From Thalassiosira profunda (lineage: Eukaryota; Bacillariophyta; Thalassiosirophyceae; Thalassiosirales; Thalassiosiraceae): a stretch of DNA of 18,143 nucleotides. How positions within the stretch are numbered: position 1 is the first letter of the stretch; each line of letters starts with the position of its first letter. A program made the translations under genes and the position numbers. Of this stretch, positions 8,439 through 16,085 are shown in pieces. The notes under the pieces were generated by a model. That model saw only the letters and a program-made list of their open reading frames with translations, did no database searches and was not told the origin of the DNA. The stretch spans positions 1 to 18,143 of the forward strand of contig JALLAP010000139.1 in NCBI GenBank assembly GCA_036939355.1, given 5' to 3'.

Positions 8439-8573
8439 GGTCAGCGTCAGCTCAGGGGCGAGAGGGTAAAGTAAGAGTAGAAAAGTATCCGTATTTTAGC
8501 TAGAACCCTGCTCTCCACCTCTCTCCGCGCGGGAGCCACTTTCGACTTCCAACAACAAAGATCCAGAACCGGA
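8439..8573. promoter_or_regulatory. Compact divergent promoter between dynactin p25 and F-box-like genes
   Basis: Only 135 bp separates the two start codons, so both promoters and leaders overlap here. A-rich sequence at about 8466-8500 (AAAGTAAGAGTAGAAAAG, then GTATTTTAGC) is the only compositional feature. No TATA box can be assigned with confidence. Confidence 0.4.
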
Positions 8574-9539
8574 ATGGGGAGCTGCAGCAGTTCTGAAATG
8601 GCCGGCGAAGACAACAACTCAAAGCGCCGCTCCGGTCGGCTGGCGGCCATGAAGACTGATGGCGGCGGCGGTGGCGGCGGCGGTGGCGGCGGCGGTGGCG
8701 GCGGCGGCAGCAAGAAAGCTCGGAGGACATCTGATGTGTCATTGGAGGCGATCTTTTCCCAGGCGGATTTTGTCGCCCCCGCGGTTGCCGAATTTCTGGG
8801 CGTTCGCAGCCTGGTCCGCTTCGGGGCCACGTGCGAGGCTCACGGGGAGGTGGTGTCCGCGGAAATTGTGCGGAGGAAGGAGCGCGTTGCTTCGATCGAA
8901 GCCGAGGTGGCGTCGTTGTTGGGGGAGCAGCCCGAGAGCACCCCCCTCCGTGCGAACGTTATTGCCGCTCGGAAGCTGGCGGACGATGCCAAGAGGCTGA
9001 TTGACGATGAAATCGGCTTCATTCAGAAGATTTTCACACGGGTGCTGGATGTGGAGTATGGCGAGTGGACCGAGCATTTCCCCTTCTTTGAGGAGGTGTG
9101 GAAGTTTCGTTGCGAGGCGTGCAAGCCCCTGGGTTCCCTCCACATTCTGCCCGATTGTTTCTGGTTCCCCGCCGAGGGGGAATGCGGTAGTCCTTCCAAA
9201 GAAGAGCTCCAGAAGGCGAAGAAGAAGGCAGGGTGGATTTGGGGAGCCGAGGACATGATGGGTTCCGTGTATGAGTTCGGCATGGACGATCCCAACTGGG
9301 ATAGGCTGGACTATGAGCAGCCGTTCAGGAAGTTTCGTTTGAGTGGTGCTGGGCATTTCACGTATGAGTGCATGGAACCGACCGCGATGGAATTCGCACG
9401 AGAGAGCACCCTCCTCGATGCCCTGCGCATTGAGGCAAAGAAGCTCGTCTACGATAGGCCCGGGAGCAGGGATTGCCAATGGTATGTTCTCGCAAAGGCG
9501 GATGAGTTTGCGGCCCGCGGGGATGACGAGGATTATTAG
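8574..9539 (+). CDS. F-box-like protein of unknown function with polyglycine tract
   Basis: A single-exon 321-residue protein. The N-terminus is polar and basic (KRRSGRLAAMK), then 16 consecutive glycines at residues 30-45, then KKARR. These basic stretches could be nuclear localisation signals. At about 62-95 there is an F-box-like helix set: VAPAVAEFLGVRSLVRFGATCEAH. It resembles the 'EFLxVxxLVRLGATCR' start that I associate with many algal proteins of unknown role. A charged helical stretch follows at about 100-140. The C-terminal half is aromatic and acidic (WTEHFPFFEEVWKFRCEAC, GWIWGAEDMMG, YEQPFRKFRLSGAGHFTYEC) and is not recognised. If the F-box is real, the protein would bind SKP1 and recruit a target for ubiquitination. 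Gene reality is firm; role is not. Confidence 0.7.
   Translation: MGSCSSSEMAGEDNNSKRRSGRLAAMKTDGGGGGGGGGGGGGGGGSKKARRTSDVSLEAIFSQADFVAPAVAEFLGVRSLVRFGATCEAHGEVVSAEIVRRKERVASIEAEVASLLGEQPESTPLRANVIAARKLADDAKRLIDDEIGFIQKIFTRVLDVEYGEWTEHFPFFEEVWKFRCEACKPLGSLHILPDCFWFPAEGECGSPSKEELQKAKKKAGWIWGAEDMMGSVYEFGMDDPNWDRLDYEQPFRKFRLSGAGHFTYECMEPTAMEFARESTLLDALRIEAKKLVYDRPGSRDCQWYVLAKADEFAARGDDEDY
8661..8708 (+). repeat. 12 bp minisatellite, four copies, encoding 16 glycines
   Basis: The unit GGCGGCGGCGGT is repeated; the fourth copy ends GGC. It encodes residues 30-45 of the F-box-like protein, all glycine. The 12 bp period rather than a plain triplet suggests expansion by slippage of a four-codon unit. 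Confidence 0.92.
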
Positions 9540-9646
9540 AGGGGGTGCTTTGTCTGGCCAGCAAGATCACATGGATGTGAGGGGTGGTCAGATGAGGGGA
9601 ATTAGTTCATATCTACGCAAAGGAGAGGAGTCTGTATGCCACAAAA

Positions 9647-11707
9647 TCAGCAATTGAGTGGCTTACGAAAGCGCCCGTTGATCCACACGCGTCTTCTCTC
9701 AACGGCACCTCCATTCTTCCCGCAATCCCTTCCATTCCTCCCGCTCTTCTTGTACACCCGGGTGACGTACTCCAACTGCATCACCTCCAGTCCCGCATCA
9801 GTAAACAGCTCCCTGACCTCTTCCTGCTCAAAGAAGTAGCATCCCACCCCTTTGGAAATGTTGCTGTTGCTGCCGTCCAATCCTCGCACGTAAAAGTTGT
9901 CACAGAGCTGAGCACCAACGACCGAGTTCAGATCTGCCAGAATTATCTGCATGAGAGAACTAGAGAGGCAGGAGAGCAAGCACGAAACAGAGCATCACTC
10001 ACGAAGCTGGTCGTCGTCGTAGCGGCCATAATCACGAAGCAGTATCACAGCGCCAGGTTTGAGCATGGCCGCAGCAGTTTTCACAGCGTTCCTCACGCCT
10101 AAATATCGCCTGTCGTTCAATGGTTGATGCCGCTCATAGGGTCCAATTGCAGATAGCGTGAACAGCAGCAGGATGATGTCTGCTGATTGTCTCAAATGCG
10201 GCAAGTCTGATGTGGCCGATGCAAAGCTGCACAGGTGTGATGTGACAACCGCTCTCGACTCTGATGCATGCTGATATCTCGGATCGCTATGCAGTCTTTG
10301 GATTGCTTCCGCCGACGCGTCGAGGAAATGCACATTCAATACAGGCGGTTGATTCTGAACACCCTCCTCGCGGTTCTGCTGTCTCTCCAAGATATTTAGC
10401 AGAGAATCATTGCCCAAACCACATCCAAAGTCGATCACTACCACCTCTTTCATTGAAGCAAATTGTGAGGCAGGTTGAGGTTGTGGCTTCCGTTTCCCTT
10501 TGGCCGGCTGCCAAGGCGCAAACTCGTTCGGGAACATTTGCAGTATGTTTGAAGGCAGCGAGGACGATTGACGCGTGGTAGGAAGATCTCGGTAGTGTGC
10601 GTCCCACCTTTCCACGTTTGTCGCGAGAAATTGCTCGAGAGTTTGCGGAGAGCCACGACGGGGTATTGTTGAATCTCTGATTGCCTCCACATGGGGCTTG
10701 CGGAAACGGCCCTGCACCCACACACGCCGTCGCTCCGTCCCATCGCCGCGATTCCGGTATACTCTTTGGAGGTAATCGAGCTCCAACAGCTCCAGCTTGC
10801 CATCTCCCTCCTCTTTGTTGACAAACAGATCCCTCAAATCGTCAAGCTCGAAGTAGTAGCATCCGGTCCCATCTCCCTTTCGATAGAAATTGTCGCCCAG
10901 TTCTTTGTCTCCCTTTCCCAGTTTCATTTGCGCTTCATCCAATCTACCATAGTCCCGAATCACCAGCGTGCCCCCGGGCCTCAGCATATCAATCACGTGC
11001 CTCGCCGCCCGATCCAGCGATGCGCTCGGATGCGGACCAATCGCGGAGAGGCAGAAGAGCAAGATCGCCACATCAGCCGAGTTGGCCAGCGTTTGTGCAT
11101 TTCCAACGGAGATTGTCGAGGGGTGCATCGACGACAGATCGTACACGTGCGCCGTGGCCCTTCCCTCCTTCGCTGCTGCGGCAAAGCGAGGATCCTCTTT
11201 GAGGAGTTCGATGGCAGTTGGGGCAAAGTCTAGGCAATGGATGTGCAGCTGTGGTGGTGCATGCACTGGAGATGATTGTTGTTGGTGTTGTTGCATCAGC
11301 TCGGAGTGCTGTTCCAGCAATGGCATTATTGCGTTCCCCACGCCGCATCCGATTTCGACAATCGTTACTTCTCCTGCGTTGCAAATGTCAGCTGAGGATG
11401 CACCATCAGCATCAACCTCCGCAACGTCATCAGGATACAGCCAGCCAAACTCCGCGGGAAATGACTTATGCAGATAGTGCCGATCTTTGAAGAAGTTCGT
11501 CTTGTTGTGGTTGTAAAATACGTTCCAGTTGGTCGAGGCATTTCGCCTGAACTCGTCGAAGGCACTTTGCTGCTCGTCCTGCGAGCGAGAGGATGAGGCG
11601 TCGAGGCGGTTCAGCGCGGCGGACCGGTCTTCCTCCGTCCACTCGTCGGGGATCCAGACGTCGCCCTTCCACGCTGGGCCGTCGGCGGCGTCGGATTTGG
11701 CGGCCAT
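9647..11707 (-). CDS. Tandem METTL2/6/8-type tRNA m3C methyltransferase (two fused modules)
   Basis: Two exons (11707-10003 and 9933-9647) give 663 residues. METTL2/6/8 enzymes (yeast Trm140) use SAM to make 3-methylcytidine at tRNA position 32. Module 1 (about 50-338) has NWNVFYNHNKTNFFKDRHYL, the SAM loop VEIGCGVGNAIMPLL (about 117-131), LDFAPTAIELL, FCLSAIGPHP, GGTLVIRDYGRLDEAQM, GDNFYRKGDGTGCYYF and RRRVWVQGRFRKP. Module 2 (about 355-660) repeats the order with RWDAHYRDL, VIDFGCGLGN (about 425-432), LDASAEAIQRL, FTLSAIGPYE, ILLRDYGRYDDDQL, CDNFYVRG, CYFFEQEEVRELF and RRRVWINGRFRKP. Module 2 lacks a FFKDRH-type segment. Usual enzymes of this family have one module of about 280-380 residues, so this is an unusual fusion. 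No targeting signal is evident; a cytosolic role is likely. Confidence 0.87.
9934..10002 (-). other. Spliceosomal intron in the tandem methyltransferase gene (69 nt)
   Basis: The donor GTGAGT starts at 10002 and the acceptor CTGGCAG ends at 9934. The phase 1 join gives DDDQL-H-LNSVVGAQLCDNFY, parallel to module 1 DEAQMKLGKGDKELGDNFY. Without splicing the frame stops two codons past the donor, at 9995-9997. Other AGs upstream (9964 and 9949 area) do not keep the frame. Confidence 0.82.
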
Positions 11708-12237
11708 CGTCGGTCGAGCGCCGCTCTTGGGTGTGTGGTGTGTGGGAGGGCGGCGGCGGCCTCAATTCTCGGCTCTGGTACAAGTCTACGGTGAGGAACT
11801 CGTAGAATTTGACCCCTCCACGGAGCGGAGTGGAATCCTACTACAATACTCGTTCGTGGCCGCCGCCGCCCGCCCCGTTCCTCCCTTGACAGAGGACATG
11901 CCCACGTTGGGCAAACTCGATGAGCATGACGTCGCTGCTGCGTAGAGGCCGTATCCCACGGCGATGGCTGCAGCGCCCCCCTGAGACTGCAATCTCGGCT
12001 GCCGTACATCAGCGATGCCTCGGAGGCGGGGCGATAGCAGGTGATGTGATGGTGCACGTCGCCCACCGCCCCGTACCAATATATTCGCATCGACGTTGCT
12101 TGCGACGCAACCGATCGTGCGCAGCGGGCCCCCAATTTTGGGTATTCGGCCAATGGGAGTTGTGAAGGCGCCACTTCATGGTGGTCGCCCGGGATCCATC
12201 AGGTTGATGTCCTCGCGCCAAGGTTTCATATCTCACA
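11708..12237. promoter_or_regulatory. 530 bp divergent spacer, possibly with a hidden 5' exon of the RAP gene
   Basis: It separates the methyltransferase start (11707) from the first in-frame ATG of the RAP gene (12238). It must hold two promoters. An open + strand frame at 11920-12165, in the same phase as the RAP gene, starts MSMTSLLRRGRIPRRWLQR, which looks like a mitochondrial presequence. In-frame stops at 12163 and 12205 would have to be removed by an intron ending near 12222. No TATA box or conserved element was found. Confidence 0.4.
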
Positions 12238-13992
12238 ATGGCACATGACAATCTCAATACATTCGATGATAGGAGCCTGTCGGCCTTTTGGACTGAATTG
12301 TCGAGGCACCTGCGCAGGCGCAACATTCGTCTACTGGAGGGGAATCCCGGGCAGCTGGATGACATCTTGTGCCACACTCTGAAGGTTATGCAGTCGAAGA
12401 TTGATTCCTTCAGTCCTAGAGATTTGTCGCAGACGGCCATTGCCTTGGCAAGGGTTGTGAAAATCATCGAGGACCGCGAGGATCGCCAGGGGGGATTGCA
12501 AAAGGGCAGCCCGCACCAGCTGCTCCACAGTGTTTTCATCGGCGATCAATCTCAGTACAAGCAATTCATAATGAAGGAGCTGGCGCTGGCGGCCATGCCC
12601 ATGCGCGAGGAGTTCGATGCCCGAAGCCTATCCAATGTGATTTACGCATTTGGACTGGCACGATATGCGCTGGAGTTTGACGATGGAAGAACAACCTTTG
12701 ATGTACTTGCTGAGGAGGCCCTGTCCGACTTGGAATCATTCAACGGACAAGACTTTTCCAACATGCTGTGGGCTTATGCCAATGCGAAGGTGCCAAGCCC
12801 TGCACTCTTCAAAGCGTCAGGAGATGATATTGTGGGTCGAGACAGCTTGGATGCATTCTGGCCACAGGCTTTGTCCAACACAGTGTGGGCATATGCAACT
12901 GCAGGAGAGTCACACCCAACGCTCTACAAGAAATTGGCGGATAACATTGTTTCACTGGACAACCTGGGCTCATTCAAGCCGCAGGCTCTCTCAAACACTG
13001 TTTGGGCCTACGCTACGGCAAAAGAAACGCACCCAAAGCTGTTCTGGAAAGTCGCAGATCACATTGTTTCTCTTGATATCTTGCAATCATTCGATGCACA
13101 GGCCCTTTCCAACACTGTCTGGGCATATGCAACTGCAGGAGAGTCACAACTAGACCTGTTCAAGAGAGTCGCGGATCACATTGTTGCAATGGACATGAGA
13201 TCCTTCAACAGCCAGGATTGTTCGAACACTGTGTGGGCCTACGCAACCGCAAGGGAGTCCCATCCAAAGCTGTTCCAGAAAGTGGCAGATGCGGCAATCA
13301 AAAGGCGATCTGAGTTCAATGAGCAACATATTGCCAACTTGTTGTGGGCATTTGCTTCGAATGGACAATTAGACCGGCAGCTCTTTGAATCATTTGCACC
13401 ATCGGCCGCTCTCCTCGACAAATGCAACGAGCAAGACGTGGCAAATTTGGCTTGGGCATATGCAGTTGCGAATGTGGATGCTCCGACGCTGTTCAATGAT
13501 GCTTTCGTCAATGCTTGTGTCGAGAAGGAAGGTGAATTTCCAACTGAAGCTTTGCGCCAGCTGCACCAATGGAATTTGTGGCAAGAGGAGTTGAAGTCCG
13601 ACGTCAGATTGCCTCGAACTCTTGCGGAGAAATGCCACGATGCATTCCTTACACGGGACCCAAGACCCTCCGCACTGCAAGATGATGTCGTGTCTGTTCT
13701 GTCCTCAATCGATCTCCATCCAGAGGAAGAATTTCTCACGAAGCGGGGTTATCGCCTAGATGCACTCGTGGAAGTGGATGGCAGAAAGATTGGCATCGAG
13801 GTGGATGGGCCAACCCATTTCGTGGGCAGAAAACCCACCGGAAGTACGCTTCTCAAACATAGGCAGGTTGCCACCCTCGATGAGATAACGGTTGTATCCG
13901 TGCCATACTGGAAATGGGACAAGCTCGGAAAGGCTGGAAAGAACAGAGAAAAGAAGCAGCAGTATCTGCGTTCACTATTGAAGTTGAATTGA
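12238..13992 (+). CDS. RAP-domain protein with tandem FAST/HPR-like helical repeats
   Basis: A 584-residue protein in one open exon. RAP proteins act in organelles on RNA processing and ribosome or rRNA maturation. Tandem 36-39-residue repeats run from about residue 130 to 440. Their core is SNxVWAYATA, then a Pro or acidic patch, LFxKVADxIV, and a short link Dxxx(S)F. Repeat cores start at residues 132, 174, 213, 252, 291, 329, 366 and 402. They resemble the heptatricopeptide (HPR) repeats known from apicomplexan and algal RAP proteins. The C-terminal RAP domain is at about 505-580, with YRLDALVEVDGRKIGIEVDGPTHF and a final VPYWKWDKL. EVDGPTHF is a RAP hallmark, related to a restriction-nuclease-like fold. 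The first ATG after an in-frame stop at 12205 is 12238, but no targeting peptide follows, so a leader exon may lie upstream. Confidence 0.88.
   Translation: MAHDNLNTFDDRSLSAFWTELSRHLRRRNIRLLEGNPGQLDDILCHTLKVMQSKIDSFSPRDLSQTAIALARVVKIIEDREDRQGGLQKGSPHQLLHSVFIGDQSQYKQFIMKELALAAMPMREEFDARSLSNVIYAFGLARYALEFDDGRTTFDVLAEEALSDLESFNGQDFSNMLWAYANAKVPSPALFKASGDDIVGRDSLDAFWPQALSNTVWAYATAGESHPTLYKKLADNIVSLDNLGSFKPQALSNTVWAYATAKETHPKLFWKVADHIVSLDILQSFDAQALSNTVWAYATAGESQLDLFKRVADHIVAMDMRSFNSQDCSNTVWAYATARESHPKLFQKVADAAIKRRSEFNEQHIANLLWAFASNGQLDRQLFESFAPSAALLDKCNEQDVANLAWAYAVANVDAPTLFNDAFVNACVEKEGEFPTEALRQLHQWNLWQEELKSDVRLPRTLAEKCHDAFLTRDPRPSALQDDVVSVLSSIDLHPEEEFLTKRGYRLDALVEVDGRKIGIEVDGPTHFVGRKPTGSTLLKHRQVATLDEITVVSVPYWKWDKLGKAGKNREKKQQYLRSLLKLN
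12757..13557 (+). repeat. Tandem 108-117 bp coding repeats (helical repeats of the RAP protein)
   Basis: Repeat cores begin at 12757, 12874, 12991, 13108, 13222, 13333 and 13441, spacings 117, 117, 117, 114, 111 and 108 bp. The central units are the most alike. A 29 nt block is identical at 12886-12914 and 13120-13148, two units apart. The last two units are more diverged (ANLLWAFAS, ANLAWAYAV). Confidence 0.88.
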
Positions 13993-15499
13993 TGCATTAC
14001 TTAAATCAACACTATCACCATTTCTTCTCATTGCCCTGCCCCCCCTCGAATTCCACACCTTCTGCGCCTCCGCTAGGATCACTTTCAGCACACCTTCAGC
14101 TCATGCATCCGCAATCCAGTTGATTGTTGCGTGTGGTGGGGGCAACGTATCTTGGGGTCCTCCAAAGAGGCGTCTTGCGGTACTGTCAGCAGACTTGAGG
14201 GAACGCGGGCCTTGTAGGAGATTCTTCGGGAGCAAACAAACAATGATCGGGGTCTCGAGGAATGCATCAATCAACCTTGCAGGACAGTCTTCGGTCTTCG
14301 GGGACGCTCGAGGGACATCAGCGCAAACAAACAGGGCAAAACGAACAGGTTCTCGAGGAATGCACATCGCCGGGGTCCTCAGGATGTGTGGCCAAACTTC
14401 ACCCGGCGAACTGCACGGCGCAGGACCTTGTGGGCGCTTGAGGGACGGCTTGATGGGCGCCTTGAGGGCAGCTCGGGGGACAGTCGTGGACCACTGGAGG
14501 GGCAGTCGTTGAGGGCGGCCCCCCACCACCCAGCTCCCAACCGACGCGAGCGGCCGGAAATGTGGTATCTCTCAGCGCCACGCGCGCTGGCAGAAGCTTG
14601 GGATAGGAGGGAACGCGGGTGGAGGCGTCTTGGGGGCACTCGAGGGACATCGCGGTGGTTGATTGGCGCGTCGGCGGGCGGGGACGTGGACACATCACCG
14701 GCCCATCAGATGGGGCGGCAGACGCGACGGATCTTCACGCTTGCTGGAGGTGCCTTGCAATCGTGCTCGGGGCGAAGGAGCTTGGCGTGGTGGTGTCCGC
14801 GGCGAGGAACGTCCGCGGTATGGGAGGAGTGGGAGCTGCTGCCAATGCGATGATGGCTACGCGTGGGACCGACCTGGCTGGCGCAATTACGGTGCCCTGC
14901 AGCTTGGACTTGGAGGATCTTGGCTTGGGCGGCGGCTCCTGGTGATAGCGCGCGGTGCGAGGCCTGGGTGGGGCCGCCGAGGGGAGCCTGGCACCGTAGG
15001 AGCACGGTCAGCGTAGGAGCGGCCAGCCCCCTTCCTCTTCGATTCGTCGGCTTTCGATTTTATGAGCCGAGATGGAGAGTGGGTGGCGGAATTTCGCTCT
15101 CGCTGACACCGAAGCAGGCCACGACAGACCTTTCATTCCTCCCTTAGGTGATCTTTTAATTGATATCTTGTTAGACTGCCTTATTACCCCCCACTTTGAC
15201 CACACACATTTTCAGAGGCATACAATGGGTTACTCATATCTAATAAATTTGTCCCAAGTGATTATTGCCCCACACAGCCATCAGCCCACACCACGCCCAA
15301 AATCCAGCGGCGCCCCTTAGTATCAACCCAGTGTGACGGCCAGCAAGAAGGCGATCGAGATTGCAGAGCAGGGCCCTACCGACGCTGGTGGACGCTGTCG
15401 ACGATCGGATTGCAATAATTTGAGGCGAGGCTTCTTGGCCGAGTTTAGTGCATCTGTTGTGCACACCGAATGCATCGTTTCACAATCACACATCACGCA
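13993..15499. other. 1.5 kb stretch with no supported gene
   Basis: Between the RAP stop and the cyclophilin start I see no recognised protein, tRNA or snRNA. Open frames of 90-155 codons exist on both strands between 14085 and 15150, but they overlap each other, are rich in Arg, Gly, Pro and Ser as expected of GC-rich noncoding DNA, and show no family motif. The segment 14190-14660 holds degenerate short repeats. The part from 15140 to 15260 is lower in GC, with an AATAAA at 15242-15247. The last 200 bp probably include the cyclophilin promoter. A noncoding RNA or a decayed element is possible. Confidence 0.5.
14194..14655. repeat. Interspersed degenerate repeat cluster with CTYGAGG core
   Basis: The core CTCGAGG or CTTGAGG occurs at 14194, 14254, 14307, 14352, 14437, 14461 and 14639. 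Longer matches join some copies: GAGGGAACGCGGG at 14197 and 14607, GAGGCGTCTTG at 14167 and 14622, CTCGAGGGACATC at 14307 and 14639, and GCAAACAAACA at 14232 and 14322, each followed by a CTCGAGGAATGCA block at 14254 and 14352. Spacing is irregular, so this is not a simple satellite. Confidence 0.6.
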
Positions 15500-15958
15500 A
15501 TGTCGACGCTAACATTGGACACCGAGTTGGGCCCCATCCGGCTCCGCCTCCTCCCAGATGCGGCGCCCCAAACAGTCGCACACATCTCCAAAATCGTTGG
15601 ATCGCGACTGTACGATGGCGCGTCCTGCTACCGAAGCGATTTCGTGATCCAATTCGGCCTGCACGGTACCGGGCGGGCGAATCCTCACGGCGATCTGTCG
15701 GTAAACGAGACGACCACGGGCACCTTCGTATCCAATACTCGCGGCACCGCGGCGGTGGCCCACTTTGACGTGCCGGACTGCGGTGGATCTGAAGTCTTCA
15801 TCAACTTGGGCGACAATTCGCACTTGGACACGGCCTACGGCGGGTTCTGCGTGTTCGCGCGGGTGGAGGACCAAGCCAGCTTTGGGGTGGTGGATGCGAT
15901 CGCTGCCGCAGTCAAGACCAATGGCAAGGTTGGCATTCGCACTGTTGCAATTCGATAG
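15500..15958 (+). CDS. Divergent cyclophilin-type peptidyl-prolyl isomerase
   Basis: A 152-residue single-domain protein. The cyclophilin fold is visible from the first strand, LTLDTELGPIRLRLLPDAAP, through YRSDFVIQFG (44-53), GTAAVAHFD and GGSEVFINLGDN (95-106), to LDTAYGGFCVFARV (109-122). Cyclophilins isomerise Xaa-Pro bonds. Compared with cyclophilin A, Arg55, Phe60 and Gln63 appear kept as Arg45, Phe48 and Gln51 but with a two-residue shortening between Arg and Phe; Gln111 is replaced by Glu98 and Trp121 by His108. Activity and cyclosporin binding may therefore be altered. The start at 15500 begins just before the first strand; an in-frame ATG at 15470 would add ten residues. No targeting signal is seen. 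The Smr gene follows on the same strand. Confidence 0.8.
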   Translation: MSTLTLDTELGPIRLRLLPDAAPQTVAHISKIVGSRLYDGASCYRSDFVIQFGLHGTGRANPHGDLSVNETTTGTFVSNTRGTAAVAHFDVPDCGGSEVFINLGDNSHLDTAYGGFCVFARVEDQASFGVVDAIAAAVKTNGKVGIRTVAIR

Positions 15959-15988
15959 AGGTATTTGCAAAAGATCGTCGAAATGAGA

Positions 15989-16022
15989 GATGTCGACGGG
16001 GGGTGATGGATGTCGACGGGGG
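15989..16022 (+). repeat. Two-copy 20 bp-period repeat upstream of the Smr gene
   Basis: GATGTCGACGGGG occurs at 15989 and 16009, period 20. Each copy contains an ATG (15990 and 16010) in different frames. The second opens the long frame of the Smr gene; the first opens a short upstream frame. The repeat lies in the 123 bp between the cyclophilin stop and the preferred Smr start. Confidence 0.8.
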
Positions 16023-16085
16023 AGCATCGAAGCCGGCGTGAAAACAAAACAACGTCTTCGAATAGTATTCTTGGCGGCACCATGA
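15990..16085 (+). other. Possible upstream ORF overlapping the Smr start codon
   Basis: ATG at 15990 opens a 31-codon frame that ends TGA at 16083-16085, so its stop overlaps the ATG at 16082 as ATGA. This arrangement could lower or couple translation of the main frame, if the transcript starts upstream of 15990. No evidence of translation is visible in the sequence itself. Confidence 0.3.

Noticed and set aside
8739..9479. Minus-strand open frame of 246 codons opposite the F-box-like gene
   Set aside because: The plus-strand frame has a sensible protein composition and an F-box-like start; the minus frame shows no domain and looks like a codon-bias shadow.
10691..11477. Plus-strand open frames of 169-180 codons within the methyltransferase gene
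   Set aside because: They are antisense to well-conserved SAM-methyltransferase motifs and carry none of their own.
14194..14655. CRISPR array
   Set aside because: Repeat cores are short, diverged and irregularly spaced (24 to about 180 bp), and the genes around are eukaryotic.
14085..15150. Several overlapping open frames of 90-155 codons on both strands
   Set aside because: They compete for the same DNA, have biased Arg, Gly and Pro content expected of GC-rich noncoding sequence, and match no family I know.
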